This document shows positions 34,388 through 42,335 of a stretch of 64,000 nt of DNA, piece by piece. The DNA lies in contig JBBQLP010000003.1 in NCBI GenBank assembly GCA_038327995.1, forward strand, positions 30,925 to 94,924. The letters run 5' to 3'. The notes under the pieces were generated by a model, which ran no database searches, was not told where the DNA came from, and worked only from the letters and a program-made list of their open reading frames with translations. A program made the translations under genes and the position numbers. Position 1 is the stretch's first letter. Each line of letters starts with the position of its first letter. The DNA is from CAIOYC01 sp038327995. GTDB lineage: Bacteria > Pseudomonadota > Alphaproteobacteria > Caulobacterales > Caulobacteraceae.

Positions 34388-35558
34388 TCAAAAGGACCAC
34401 GCCCTCGCCGACGCCACCCGCCTGATCCGCAGCGGCGCCAGCCATACGGAGGGACAGGCGGCGCGCACCGTCGCGCCCCCGCTGCAACGGGGCTCAACGC
34501 TGCTTTTGCCTTACGCCGCCGCGCTCTATGATACCAGCCGCCCGACCTACGGGATGAACAGCCTGGCGATCCACGACGCCTTGGTTGAGGGGCTGAAGGC
34601 GCTGGAGCACGCCGCGCACGTGGAGCTCTTCACCTCGGGTCTGTCTGCGGTCACGGGCGCGATCATGGCCGTGGTCGGTGCGGGCGACGAGGTGCTCGCA
34701 GTCGATAGCGTCTATGGCCCCACGCGCCGGTTCTGCGACGGGGTGCTGAAGCGGTTCGGCGGAGGCGTCCGCTATCTACCCGCATCGGCCAGCGTTGAAG
34801 CTGTCATGGCGGCGATCCGTCCGAACACCCGGTTGATCGTGCTGGAAAGTCCCGGCTCGCTGACCTTCGAGATGCAGGACGTGCCCGCCATCGCCGCCGC
34901 AGCACGAGCGCGGGGCGTACTGACCGCGGTGGACAACACCTGGTCGGCGGGACTTCTGTTCAGACCGTTGGATCACGGGGTGGACCTCTCGATCCAGGCG
35001 CTGACCAAGTACGTCTGCGGTCACTCCGACGTGTTCATGGGTTCAGTCGCAACGAACAACCCAGCGATGGCGGCCAAACTCACTGCCTTCGTGCGCGATA
35101 CCGGAGCGTCGGTTTCTCCTGACGACGCGTTTCAGGCCCTGCGGGGGCTGAGGACCCTCGACGTGCGCCTGCGCCAGCATGGCGCGAGTGGGCTCACACT
35201 GGCGCGCTGGCTAGAGGGGCAGCCGCAGGTGGCGCGTGTGCTGCATCCGGCGCTGGAAAGCCACCCGGACCACGCCCTGTGGAAACGCGATTTCAGCGGC
35301 GTTGCGGGTCTGTTTGGCGTGGTGTTGCAACCCGGACCCGAGCAAGCGGTCCACACACTGCTCAATCGCCTCAAACTGTTCGGACTCGGTTTCTCCTGGG
35401 GCGGCTACGAGAGCCTGGCCATCCACTGCGATCCGCAGATGAAGCGCACCGCGAGCCGATGGCGCGCGGAAGGGCCGCTATTGCGTCTGAATGTCGGTCT
35501 GGAGGATCCCGGCGACCTGATCGCCGATTTGGCCCAGGCGTTAAAGGGATACGCCTAG
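34380..35558 (+). CDS. metC: Cystathionine beta-lyase
   Basis: A 392-residue Cys/Met metabolism PLP enzyme. Diagnostic segments are RGSTLLLPYAAAL, FTSGLSAVTGAIMA, VDNTWSAGL with the PLP-binding aspartate, the Schiff-base lysine in ALTKYVCGHSD and FSWGGYESLA near the C-terminus. The last motif (SWGG-E) fits the MetC beta-lyase branch. It cleaves cystathionine to homocysteine, pyruvate and ammonia. Last gene of a cysK-sseA-GNAT-metC run; convergent with ntrC, overlapping by four bases. Confidence 0.92.
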   Translation: MSDQKDHALADATRLIRSGASHTEGQAARTVAPPLQRGSTLLLPYAAALYDTSRPTYGMNSLAIHDALVEGLKALEHAAHVELFTSGLSAVTGAIMAVVGAGDEVLAVDSVYGPTRRFCDGVLKRFGGGVRYLPASASVEAVMAAIRPNTRLIVLESPGSLTFEMQDVPAIAAAARARGVLTAVDNTWSAGLLFRPLDHGVDLSIQALTKYVCGHSDVFMGSVATNNPAMAAKLTAFVRDTGASVSPDDAFQALRGLRTLDVRLRQHGASGLTLARWLEGQPQVARVLHPALESHPDHALWKRDFSGVAGLFGVVLQPGPEQAVHTLLNRLKLFGLGFSWGGYESLAIHCDPQMKRTASRWRAEGPLLRLNVGLEDPGDLIADLAQALKGYA

Positions 35559-36976
35559 CTCCGCGACCGGCCGCCTCGAGCAGGTTCAAGCCCCAGATCG
35601 TTGATTTTCTTGCGTAAGGTATTTCGGTTCAGACCCAGAACATCTGCGGCCCGCACCTGATTGCCGCGGGTGGCGTCGAGCGTGAGACGGATCAAAGGAC
35701 GGCTGATTTCCTCGACGATCCGGTCATACAGGCCTGGTGGGGGCAGCCCCCCAGGCGCACCCAGAAACTCCATCGCAAGCCGCTGCTCTATGAGCATTTC
35801 CAGCGTTGCGGGCTGGTCGCCGGGCGCCGCGGCGGCGTGCTCCTGAAACTCGCGCTCCACCACGCGTGCGGTGATCACATCCTCGGCGTAGAGGGCGGTG
35901 ACGCGGCGCATCAGGTTTTCAAGCTCGCGCACATTGCCCGGCCATGGGTGACGCTTCAACCGGTCGATCGCCGCCTCGTCGAGGCTCTTGGCCGGAAGGC
36001 CCTCCTTGTGCGCGCGCAGAAGAAAGGCGCGGGCGAGATCGGCGATATCGTCCGGACGATCCCGTAGCGGCGGCAGACGCAGGGGAGCGACGTTGAGCCG
36101 GAAGAACAGGTCCTCCCGAAACAAGCCCTGACGGATCAGCGCACGCAGGTCTCGGTTGGTGGCGGCAATCAGCCGGGCGTCGGCGGGACGTCCCGTCTTG
36201 GGGTTAATGGCCTTCTCGGAGCCGTCGATGACGCGCAAAAGCCGGGTCTGGGCGTCGAGAGGCAGATCGCCGATCTCATCGAGGAAAAGCGTGCCGCCGT
36301 CCGCTTCCACCAGCTTGCCGGTCTCCCCGTCCCGTCCAAACAGCTCGGACTCCACCCGCTCGCGTGGCGTGGCGGCCAGGTGCACCACCACGAACTTGCC
36401 GTCTCGTCGTTTGCCGAGATCGTGCATAGCGCGGGCGGCCAGTTCCTTGCCGGTGCCAGACTCGCCGAGGATGAGCACGGTGAGTTCGGCTCCTACGAGG
36501 CGCGCCAGGGTGCGATAGACCTCCTGCATCGGCGCCGAGCGCCCGATCAGCGGCAACCGTTCATCCCGCGCCGCCCGCGCCCGGGTCTGCGGCGCATCGA
36601 GCGGCGCGGGCTTGGCCAGAGCCCGGCGCGCGGCGTTCAGCATATCGTCGAGGTCGAATGGCTTGGGCATATACTCGAACGCCCCCGTCTCCGCCGCGCT
36701 GACGGCGGTGAGCAGGGTGTTCTGGGCGCTCATGATGATGATCGGCAGCTTGGGTCGAAGCTTTCGGATGCGAGGCAAGATGTCGAACACGTTCTCATCC
36801 GGCATGATGACGTCGGAGACGACGAGATCGCCCTCCCCCTCCGATACCCATTTGAGCAGGGTGGAGGCGGCGCCGGTGGCGCGCACTTGAAACCCAGCCC
36901 GCACGAAGGCCTGACTCAGAACCAGGCGGATCGAGGCGTCGTCGTCGGCGATCAGAACCTTGCGCGGCGTCGTCAT
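35555..36976 (-). CDS. ntrC: Nitrogen regulator NtrC without the GAFTGA loop
   Basis: A 473-residue regulator. The receiver has D55 in VVSDVIMPDEN. The AAA+ domain has Walker A GESGTGKE (171-178), Walker B GGTLFLDEIGDLP (227-239), sensor II region HPWPGNVRELENL. A Fis-type helix-turn-helix ends the protein (LDATRGNQVRAADVLGLNRNTLRKKI). The stretch after ELFG (211-214), normally H-E-K-G-A-F-T-G-A, reads RDGETGKLVEA, so the sigma54-contacting GAFTGA is absent. The protein probably controls transcription by DNA binding, with sigma70 or as a repressor. Its start overlaps the ntrB stop by four bases. Confidence 0.94.
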   Translation of the reverse strand: MTTPRKVLIADDDASIRLVLSQAFVRAGFQVRATGAASTLLKWVSEGEGDLVVSDVIMPDENVFDILPRIRKLRPKLPIIIMSAQNTLLTAVSAAETGAFEYMPKPFDLDDMLNAARRALAKPAPLDAPQTRARAARDERLPLIGRSAPMQEVYRTLARLVGAELTVLILGESGTGKELAARAMHDLGKRRDGKFVVVHLAATPRERVESELFGRDGETGKLVEADGGTLFLDEIGDLPLDAQTRLLRVIDGSEKAINPKTGRPADARLIAATNRDLRALIRQGLFREDLFFRLNVAPLRLPPLRDRPDDIADLARAFLLRAHKEGLPAKSLDEAAIDRLKRHPWPGNVRELENLMRRVTALYAEDVITARVVEREFQEHAAAAPGDQPATLEMLIEQRLAMEFLGAPGGLPPPGLYDRIVEEISRPLIRLTLDATRGNQVRAADVLGLNRNTLRKKINDLGLEPARGGRSRS

Positions 36977-38067
36977 GGGCGGGAACTCGCATCGCGGGAG
37001 GGGGTGTTGAAGGCGCGGCGGGGCAGGAGAACGCGAAAGGTGGTGCGGCCAGGCTCGCTATCGAACTCGATCTGCCCGTGATGATCTGCGACCAGCTTGG
37101 CCACCAGCGTCAGGCCGAGACCCGAGCCCTGCGGTTTGGTGGTGACGAAGGGATGAAACAACCGCTTGCGCAGGTCGGCTGGGATGCCGGGGCCATTGTC
37201 CTGCACCCGCACCTCCAGCGGCGTGGTGGGAGCGGCGTGCCGGTAGGCGGTGGAGATCACCACTTCGCCCCGCCCATCGCCCCGACTATGCGCCGCCTCA
37301 GCCGCGTTCTTAACAAGGTTCAGGAAGACCTGGATCAACTGGTCCTCATCGCCCCAAGCGTGTGGCAGAGAAGGATCATAGGCCTCACGAAAGGTAAGTC
37401 GGTCACCGGCCCCGGCCGCCATAAGCACGCGCACCCGGTCCAGAATGCGGTGCACGTTGACCGTACGGCGCTCGATTGCGCGATTGTCGGAGAAGGCTTC
37501 CACGCGATCAATCAGGCGGCGGATACGGTCGGTCTCATCGACGATCACCTGCGCCAAGGCGGCGTCTTCCGGTGGCGCGCCGTCGCGCAGAAGCTGGGCC
37601 GCGCCTCTGATCCCCGCCAGCGGGTTCTTGATCTCATGGGCGAGCGTCCGCCCCATCCCGGCGACCGAGCGCAGAGTGTCAGCCGTGCGGTCCAGCGCCG
37701 GACCAGAGGTCTTTACCGCGAGCGTCAACAGCACCAGCCCGTCCGGCATGGGGGTCGATGCGGCGTCGACCTCAAAGGGCGCAAGGTCTGGCAGGGCGAT
37801 TTCCAGCGCGCGTTCCCTGATCGTCGCGCCTTCGCGCGCGCTACGGATGATCATCCCTGGAAGGGCGCTGTCGCTCGGCAAGGCTTCCGCCAGACGATGC
37901 CTGTGCAACAGACCCAGCGATTGACCGAACAGTCGCTCCGCCGCTTCATTGGCTGCCTGAAGCACCCCGTCCGATGTAAAGACGAGTGTGGGGTTCGGCG
38001 TCAGATCGAAGGCTGAAGCTCGCAATCGCTCGGGTGCGATCCGGTTGGCGAGGGCGGAAGACGGCAT
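36973..38067 (-). CDS. ntrB: Nitrogen-sensing histidine kinase NtrB
   Basis: A 364-residue soluble kinase without transmembrane segments. A PAS domain (about 20-120, with PNPTLVFTSDGVL) precedes the H-box GRTLAHEIKNPLAGIRGAAQLL (H144), the N-box NLVKNAAEA, G1 DNGPGIP and G2 GSGLGLTLVAKL, exactly the NtrB order. It phosphorylates or dephosphorylates NtrC under PII control. I chose the ATG at 38067, with GGAG upstream; the frame extends to 38178 without similarity. The intergenic region ahead contains a GCAC-N7-GTGC dyad. Confidence 0.95.
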   Translation of the reverse strand: MPSSALANRIAPERLRASAFDLTPNPTLVFTSDGVLQAANEAAERLFGQSLGLLHRHRLAEALPSDSALPGMIIRSAREGATIRERALEIALPDLAPFEVDAASTPMPDGLVLLTLAVKTSGPALDRTADTLRSVAGMGRTLAHEIKNPLAGIRGAAQLLRDGAPPEDAALAQVIVDETDRIRRLIDRVEAFSDNRAIERRTVNVHRILDRVRVLMAAGAGDRLTFREAYDPSLPHAWGDEDQLIQVFLNLVKNAAEAAHSRGDGRGEVVISTAYRHAAPTTPLEVRVQDNGPGIPADLRKRLFHPFVTTKPQGSGLGLTLVAKLVADHHGQIEFDSEPGRTTFRVLLPRRAFNTPSRDASSRP

Positions 38068-38115
38068 CAAAAGCTCCTGCCGCAAGCAAGTGCACAATTT
38101 TTCGCCATTCGCAAC

Positions 38116-38130
38116 GCACAAACTTCGTGC
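38116..38130. promoter_or_regulatory. NtrC-type operator upstream of ntrB
   Basis: GCAC (38116-38119) and GTGC (38127-38130) flank seven bases, giving the dyad GCAC-N7-GTGC known as the NtrC binding core (TGCAC-N7-GTGCA). Nine of ten outer bases match. A palindromic GTGCAC half-site lies nearby at 38090-38095. The site is about 50 bases ahead of the ntrB ATG and 57 ahead of the divergent ispDF ATG. Autoregulation is inferred. Confidence 0.6.
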
Positions 38131-38186
38131 ACAGTAGGTAAGATCAGGCTCTGGACAAGGCGGGACCGCGCAAGCCACAAGCGGGA

Positions 38187-39335
38187 ATGCGTTACGCCGC
38201 CATCGTTGTCGCCGCTGGATCTGGAAGTCGTCTGGGCGGTGAGCCCAAGCAGTGGCGCCTTCTAGGCGGGCGGCCGGTGGTGGCCTGGTCGGTGGAAACC
38301 TTTTTGGCGGCGGGCGCCGAGGCGGTCGTGTTGGTTGTCGCGGCCGACCAGATCGAGATGGCGCGACAGGCCCTGCCCCCCTCCCCCCGCCTTCGCATCG
38401 TCGCGGGGGGCGAGACCCGAACCGCGTCGGTTCGTGCAGCGCTCACCGCCATTGAGGCCGTCGAGGTGGAGGCGGTGATGATCCACGACGCCGCCCGCCC
38501 TCTAATCACCGGCAACCATATCGAGAGCTTGTTGACGGCGCTGGAGATCGCAGATGGCGCGCTCCTCGCCGAACCGGTCAGCGATACGTTGAAACGGGCC
38601 GACCCCGAGGGGCTGATCGTTGGCACGACGGATCGCGAGAACCTCTGGCGTGCGCAGACGCCCCAGGCCTTCGGGCGAGAAAAGCTGCTGGCGGCTTACG
38701 CCTCTTGGCCGGAAGGCGCCGCAGCGACCGACGATGCGGCTATTGTGGAGCAGGCGGGCGGGCGGGTCGTGCTGGTTCCCGGCGATCCCATTCTGATGAA
38801 GATCACCCATGCGGAAGACTGGCTGATGATAGAGCGACTGGCGGGCGAGGCCCGGATCACCCGCGTGGGACAGGGGTTCGACGCCCATCGGTTCGGCCCT
38901 GGCGACCGGGTGTGGCTGTGCGGCGTGGAAATCCAGCATAGCGCCAGCTTGATCGGTCACTCCGACGCCGATGCGGGGCTGCACGCCCTCACCGACGCCA
39001 TCCTGGGCGCCATCGGCGAGGGCGACATCGGCGACCACTTTCCACCCACCGATCCACAGTGGCAAGGCGCGGCATCGGACAAGTTCTTGATCCATGCGAT
39101 GGAGATTGTCCGCGCGCGAGGTGGCCGGCTCATAAACATCGACGTCACGCTGATCTGCGAACAGCCGAAAATCAAACCGCACCGGCAGGCCATGCGGGAG
39201 CGGCTGGCTGGCCTGCTCGATCTCCCGCTGGACAGGGTGAGCGTCAAGGCCACCACCACCGAGGGCATGGGCTTCACCGGGCGGGGCGAGGGGCTGGCGG
39301 CGCAAGCGCTGGCGACCATCGAAACGCCGGTCTAG
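38187..39335 (+). CDS. ispDF: Bifunctional IspDF isoprenoid synthesis enzyme
   Basis: A 382-residue fusion. The N-terminal IspD part (about 1-225) has AAGSGSRLGGEPKQWRLLG and AQTPQAFGREKLL and makes 4-diphosphocytidyl-methylerythritol. The C-terminal IspF part (about 226-382) has GQGFDAHRF, GHSDADAGLHALTDAILGA and KATTTEGMGFTGRGEG and makes the cyclic diphosphate of the MEP pathway. This fusion is common in Alphaproteobacteria. pncC follows nine bases after the stop. Confidence 0.96.
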   Translation: MRYAAIVVAAGSGSRLGGEPKQWRLLGGRPVVAWSVETFLAAGAEAVVLVVAADQIEMARQALPPSPRLRIVAGGETRTASVRAALTAIEAVEVEAVMIHDAARPLITGNHIESLLTALEIADGALLAEPVSDTLKRADPEGLIVGTTDRENLWRAQTPQAFGREKLLAAYASWPEGAAATDDAAIVEQAGGRVVLVPGDPILMKITHAEDWLMIERLAGEARITRVGQGFDAHRFGPGDRVWLCGVEIQHSASLIGHSDADAGLHALTDAILGAIGEGDIGDHFPPTDPQWQGAASDKFLIHAMEIVRARGGRLINIDVTLICEQPKIKPHRQAMRERLAGLLDLPLDRVSVKATTTEGMGFTGRGEGLAAQALATIETPV

Positions 39336-39343
39336 GCTCGGGC

Positions 39344-39841
39344 ATGGACAGCCTTTTCCCAGATGAGATCTTGAGCCTCGCCCGCCTCCTGCTGGAGGAT
39401 TGCCGGGAGATGCGGCTGCGGATCGTTACGGCGGAGAGTTGCACTGGCGGGCTTGTTGCCGCCGCGCTGACCGAGATCGCGGGGTCGTCAGACGTGGTGG
39501 AGCGTGGCTTCGTCACCTACTCCAACCGGGCTAAACAATCGTTGCTGGGGGTGCCGGGCGATCTGATCGCCGACGCGGGCGCTGTATCCGAGCCGGTGGC
39601 GCGGTTCATGGCAGAGGGGGCGCTGGAGGCGTCGGACGCCCACATCGCAGTAGCGATCACGGGGGTTGCCGGACCCGGAGGCGGCACACCGCTGAAGCCG
39701 GTCGGGCTGGTCCACTTTGCCACCGCCCGCGCCAACGGCCCGATCCTGCACCGGGTGGAACGGTTCGGCGATCTCGGGCGCGGCCGGATCAGGCTGGAAG
39801 CGGTGAAGGTCGCGCTGGAGATGATGCGTGATCGGGTCTAG
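39344..39841 (+). CDS. pncC: CinA C-terminal domain-like nicotinamide-nucleotide amidohydrolase
   Basis: A 165-residue single-domain CinA_C protein. TAESCTGGLVAAALTEI (about 27-43), FVTYSNRAKQSLLGVP and ITGVAGPGGGTPLKPVGLVHFA are the family blocks with the catalytic serine in ESCTGG. It deamidates nicotinamide mononucleotide in pyridine nucleotide recycling. The ATG at 39344 follows ispDF closely, so an operon is likely. It overlaps the convergent ratA-like gene by four bases. Confidence 0.92.
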   Translation: MDSLFPDEILSLARLLLEDCREMRLRIVTAESCTGGLVAAALTEIAGSSDVVERGFVTYSNRAKQSLLGVPGDLIADAGAVSEPVARFMAEGALEASDAHIAVAITGVAGPGGGTPLKPVGLVHFATARANGPILHRVERFGDLGRGRIRLEAVKVALEMMRDRV

Positions 39842-40302
39842 CCCGGCTCGGTCGGTGCTCCATGAAGCGCCCGCGCTCTGGCTTCGAAACTGCCGATCAG
39901 CTTGTCAACGGCCGTCGCCATATTGGCCCGGAGCATGGCGTCGAGTAGGCGCGACTTGAACTCGAAGTCGATATCGAAAACGATTTCAGTTCCATCGAGA
40001 TGGGGGACAAACCTCCAGCGGTTGTAGAGATATTTGAACGGGCCTGACAGCAGGCTCACGTCGATCTGACGCCGGGCGCTGTCGCGTTTCACACGGGTGG
40101 AAAACCGCTCGCGCAGGAACGAGAATCCCACCCCAGCTTCGGCGTCGAGCTGGGTCACGCCCGGCTCAAGCGCCTGCACCTCTCCTGCGTCCATGCTGGT
40201 GATCCAGCGCACGAATTCCGGATAGCGCGCCACATCGCCCACAAGCTCGAACAAGGCCTCCGGCGGATAGGGCAGAACACGGACGACGTGGTAACGCGCC
40301 AC
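39838..40302 (-). CDS. RatA/COQ10-like SRPBCC protein
   Basis: A 154-residue START-like domain protein, LPYPPEALFELVGDVARYPEFVRW at the N-terminus and KYLYNRWRFVPH in the middle, of the Coq10/RatA family. These bind coenzyme Q-type lipids and support respiration; E. coli RatA has also been described as a ribosome-association toxin. I chose the GTG at 40302 because the frame further upstream lies in lipA. It follows lipA with seven bases between stop and start. Confidence 0.85.
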   Translation of the reverse strand: MARYHVVRVLPYPPEALFELVGDVARYPEFVRWITSMDAGEVQALEPGVTQLDAEAGVGFSFLRERFSTRVKRDSARRQIDVSLLSGPFKYLYNRWRFVPHLDGTEIVFDIDFEFKSRLLDAMLRANMATAVDKLIGSFEARARALHGAPTEPG

Positions 40303-40309
40303 CCCTGCC

Positions 40310-41278
40310 CTAGCCCGCCGCGCGCGCCAGATGCGCCTCGCGTGCCGCCCGCAACTGCGCGAAATCATCGCCGGCATGATAGGATGAGCGGGTCAGAGGG
40401 CCCGACGAGACCATCAGGAATCCCTTAGCGCGCGCGATAGATTCATAGCCCGCGAACTCCTCCGGCGTCACGAAACGGTCCACGGCGGCGTGACGGCGGG
40501 TGGGTTGCAGATACTGGCCGATGGTCAGGAAGTCGACGCCCGCAGAGCGCATGTCGTCCATCACCTGCATCACCTCCTCCTTGGCCTCACCGAGCCCGAC
40601 CATCAGGCCCGACTTGGTGAACTGGGCCGGATCGCGCTCCTTGACCCGCTCCAGGAGGCGCAAAGAGTGATAGTAGCGCGCGCCGGGCCGGATTTTCAGA
40701 TAGAGGCGCGGGGTGGTCTCGAGGTTGTGATTGAACACGTCGGGCTGCGAATCGATCACCTCGTCCAGCGCCGCCTTGGGTTTTCGCAGAAAGTCGGGCG
40801 TAAGGATTTCCACCGTCGTTGAGGGCGTCGCCGCGTGAATCGCCCGCACCACGGCGGCGAAGTGGGCGGAACCCCCGTCTTCGAGATCGTCCCGGTCTAC
40901 CGAGGTGATGACCACGTGTTTCAGTCCCATGCGACGCACAGCCTCGGCGACGCGCTGCGGTTCGGTGGGGTCGAGCGCCCGGGGGATGCCAGTGGAGACG
41001 TTGCAGAAGGCGCAGGCGCGAGTGCAGATCTCGCCCATGATCATCATGGTGGCGTGCGACTGTGACCAGCACTCGCCGATGTTGGGACAGCCCGCTTCTT
41101 CGCAGACTGTCGTGAGGCCGCCCTCTCTGACGATGGCGCGGGTTGCCAGATAGCCCGGTGAGCCGGGCGCACGGACCCGCAACCAATCCGGCTTACGCAG
41201 AACCGGCGTTTCCGGCCGCTCGCGTTTTTCGGGATGTCGCAAGGCTCCGGCCAAGGTTGTGTCTATGATGGTCGCCAT
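40310..41278 (-). CDS. lipA: Lipoyl synthase LipA
   Basis: A 322-residue radical-SAM enzyme with both iron-sulfur clusters: the auxiliary cluster cysteines C59, C64 and C70 (CEEAGCPNIGEC) and the radical-SAM triplet C85, C89, C92 (CTRACAFC). The C-terminal RSSYHAG serine completes the auxiliary site. It inserts sulfur into octanoyl groups of lipoyl proteins, including PdhB and PdhC encoded just rightward. Its ATG overlaps the start of a divergent lipoprotein gene. Confidence 0.97.
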   Translation of the reverse strand: MATIIDTTLAGALRHPEKRERPETPVLRKPDWLRVRAPGSPGYLATRAIVREGGLTTVCEEAGCPNIGECWSQSHATMMIMGEICTRACAFCNVSTGIPRALDPTEPQRVAEAVRRMGLKHVVITSVDRDDLEDGGSAHFAAVVRAIHAATPSTTVEILTPDFLRKPKAALDEVIDSQPDVFNHNLETTPRLYLKIRPGARYYHSLRLLERVKERDPAQFTKSGLMVGLGEAKEEVMQVMDDMRSAGVDFLTIGQYLQPTRRHAAVDRFVTPEEFAGYESIARAKGFLMVSSGPLTRSSYHAGDDFAQLRAAREAHLARAAG

Positions 41279-42335
41279 GCGTCTTCGGATACCCGGTTCG
41301 GCCCTGGATGGGCAGTTATTAGATCGACCTTCAGGGGCTTGGGATCAAGCGTCTGGTGCGGGCAAGGCTCGCTGCATACTGATCGCGGCGTGCCTGGCGT
41401 GCGTCGGCCTCCTGGGTGCATGCGGAAAGTCCACACCCGCGCCGGATATGCCGAACGCGCCGTCAGGTCTCTCAGAACTCTTCTATGCCCCCCGCGGCTG
41501 GACTTGGGGATCGCTGAAAATTGGGGAGAGCAAGCCGATCCGTTACGGCGTCGCCAGCCCGCCGACCACTCCGCGCGGTTCTGTGCTCATCCTGTCTGAC
41601 CGCTCCGAACCCGCGGAAGTCTGGTTCGAGACGGCGAACGATCTGATGGCCAAAGGCTATGCCGTCTGGGTGTTGGAGGCGAGCAGTGTGGAAGCTCTCG
41701 ATCCCGGCAAGGGCGTGCTGAGCTCCATGATACGCGACATCGTGCGGCCCCGCGCGGGTCAGGCGCTGGTCCTCGTTGGCGATGGCCTTGGCGCGACCGC
41801 AGCCATGCGAGCCCTTACTGAAGGCGGGGTGCCGGGGGTCTCGGCGGTCATGCTGCAAAGGCCTGAGTTAAAGATCGCGGGAATTAATGCGCCGATCTCA
41901 GCCGACCAGGCCGAGACCGTGGCCGAATGGGCCGAAAAGCTTCACCTCGGCGCGCTCGTCTTGCCGGGCGACGGCCAGCTAGGCATGCCGGGTGAAGCGG
42001 CCCGCTCGCCCGATCCGAAGCGGACGGCCCTCGCGGCGGCGTGGCGGCGCTCCGACCCAGCCCTTCGGTTGAAGGGGGCGACCTGGGGCTGGCTCTGGGC
42101 CTACGACAGTGCGGCGCACCGGGCCCGGGCGCCGACACTTCTGGCACGGATCAAGACGCCGGTGATCATGGCGGCGCCGGACGACACGCTGGCGGCGGTG
42201 TGCGCGGAGATTTCCACCTGCCTTCCGCGCAGCGATTTCGGCGCTGCGCCGCATCTAGAAACGGACGTCGCACGAAACGCCTGGATGACCGAATTGACCC
42301 GGCAACTGGAGCGTTACCGCACCGCTCGGCCCTGA
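41277..42335 (+). CDS. Lipoprotein with alpha/beta-hydrolase-like fold, nucleophile apparently missing
   Basis: A roughly 352-residue protein. A hydrophobic signal segment ends in the lipobox LLGAC (C49), so it is probably an outer- or inner-membrane lipoprotein. RGSVLILSDRSEPAEVWFETANDLMAKGYAVWVLE looks like an S33 hydrolase beta strand and oxyanion region, but the expected nucleophile elbow G-x-S-x-G reads VGDGLG (168-172), with Gly in place of Ser. It may be a catalytically dead relative or an unrelated fold. I chose the ATG at 41277; ATG 41265 or GTG 41259 are possible. Its start overlaps the lipA start on the other strand. Function unknown. Confidence 0.65.
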   Translation: MRLRIPGSALDGQLLDRPSGAWDQASGAGKARCILIAACLACVGLLGACGKSTPAPDMPNAPSGLSELFYAPRGWTWGSLKIGESKPIRYGVASPPTTPRGSVLILSDRSEPAEVWFETANDLMAKGYAVWVLEASSVEALDPGKGVLSSMIRDIVRPRAGQALVLVGDGLGATAAMRALTEGGVPGVSAVMLQRPELKIAGINAPISADQAETVAEWAEKLHLGALVLPGDGQLGMPGEAARSPDPKRTALAAAWRRSDPALRLKGATWGWLWAYDSAAHRARAPTLLARIKTPVIMAAPDDTLAAVCAEISTCLPRSDFGAAPHLETDVARNAWMTELTRQLERYRTARP

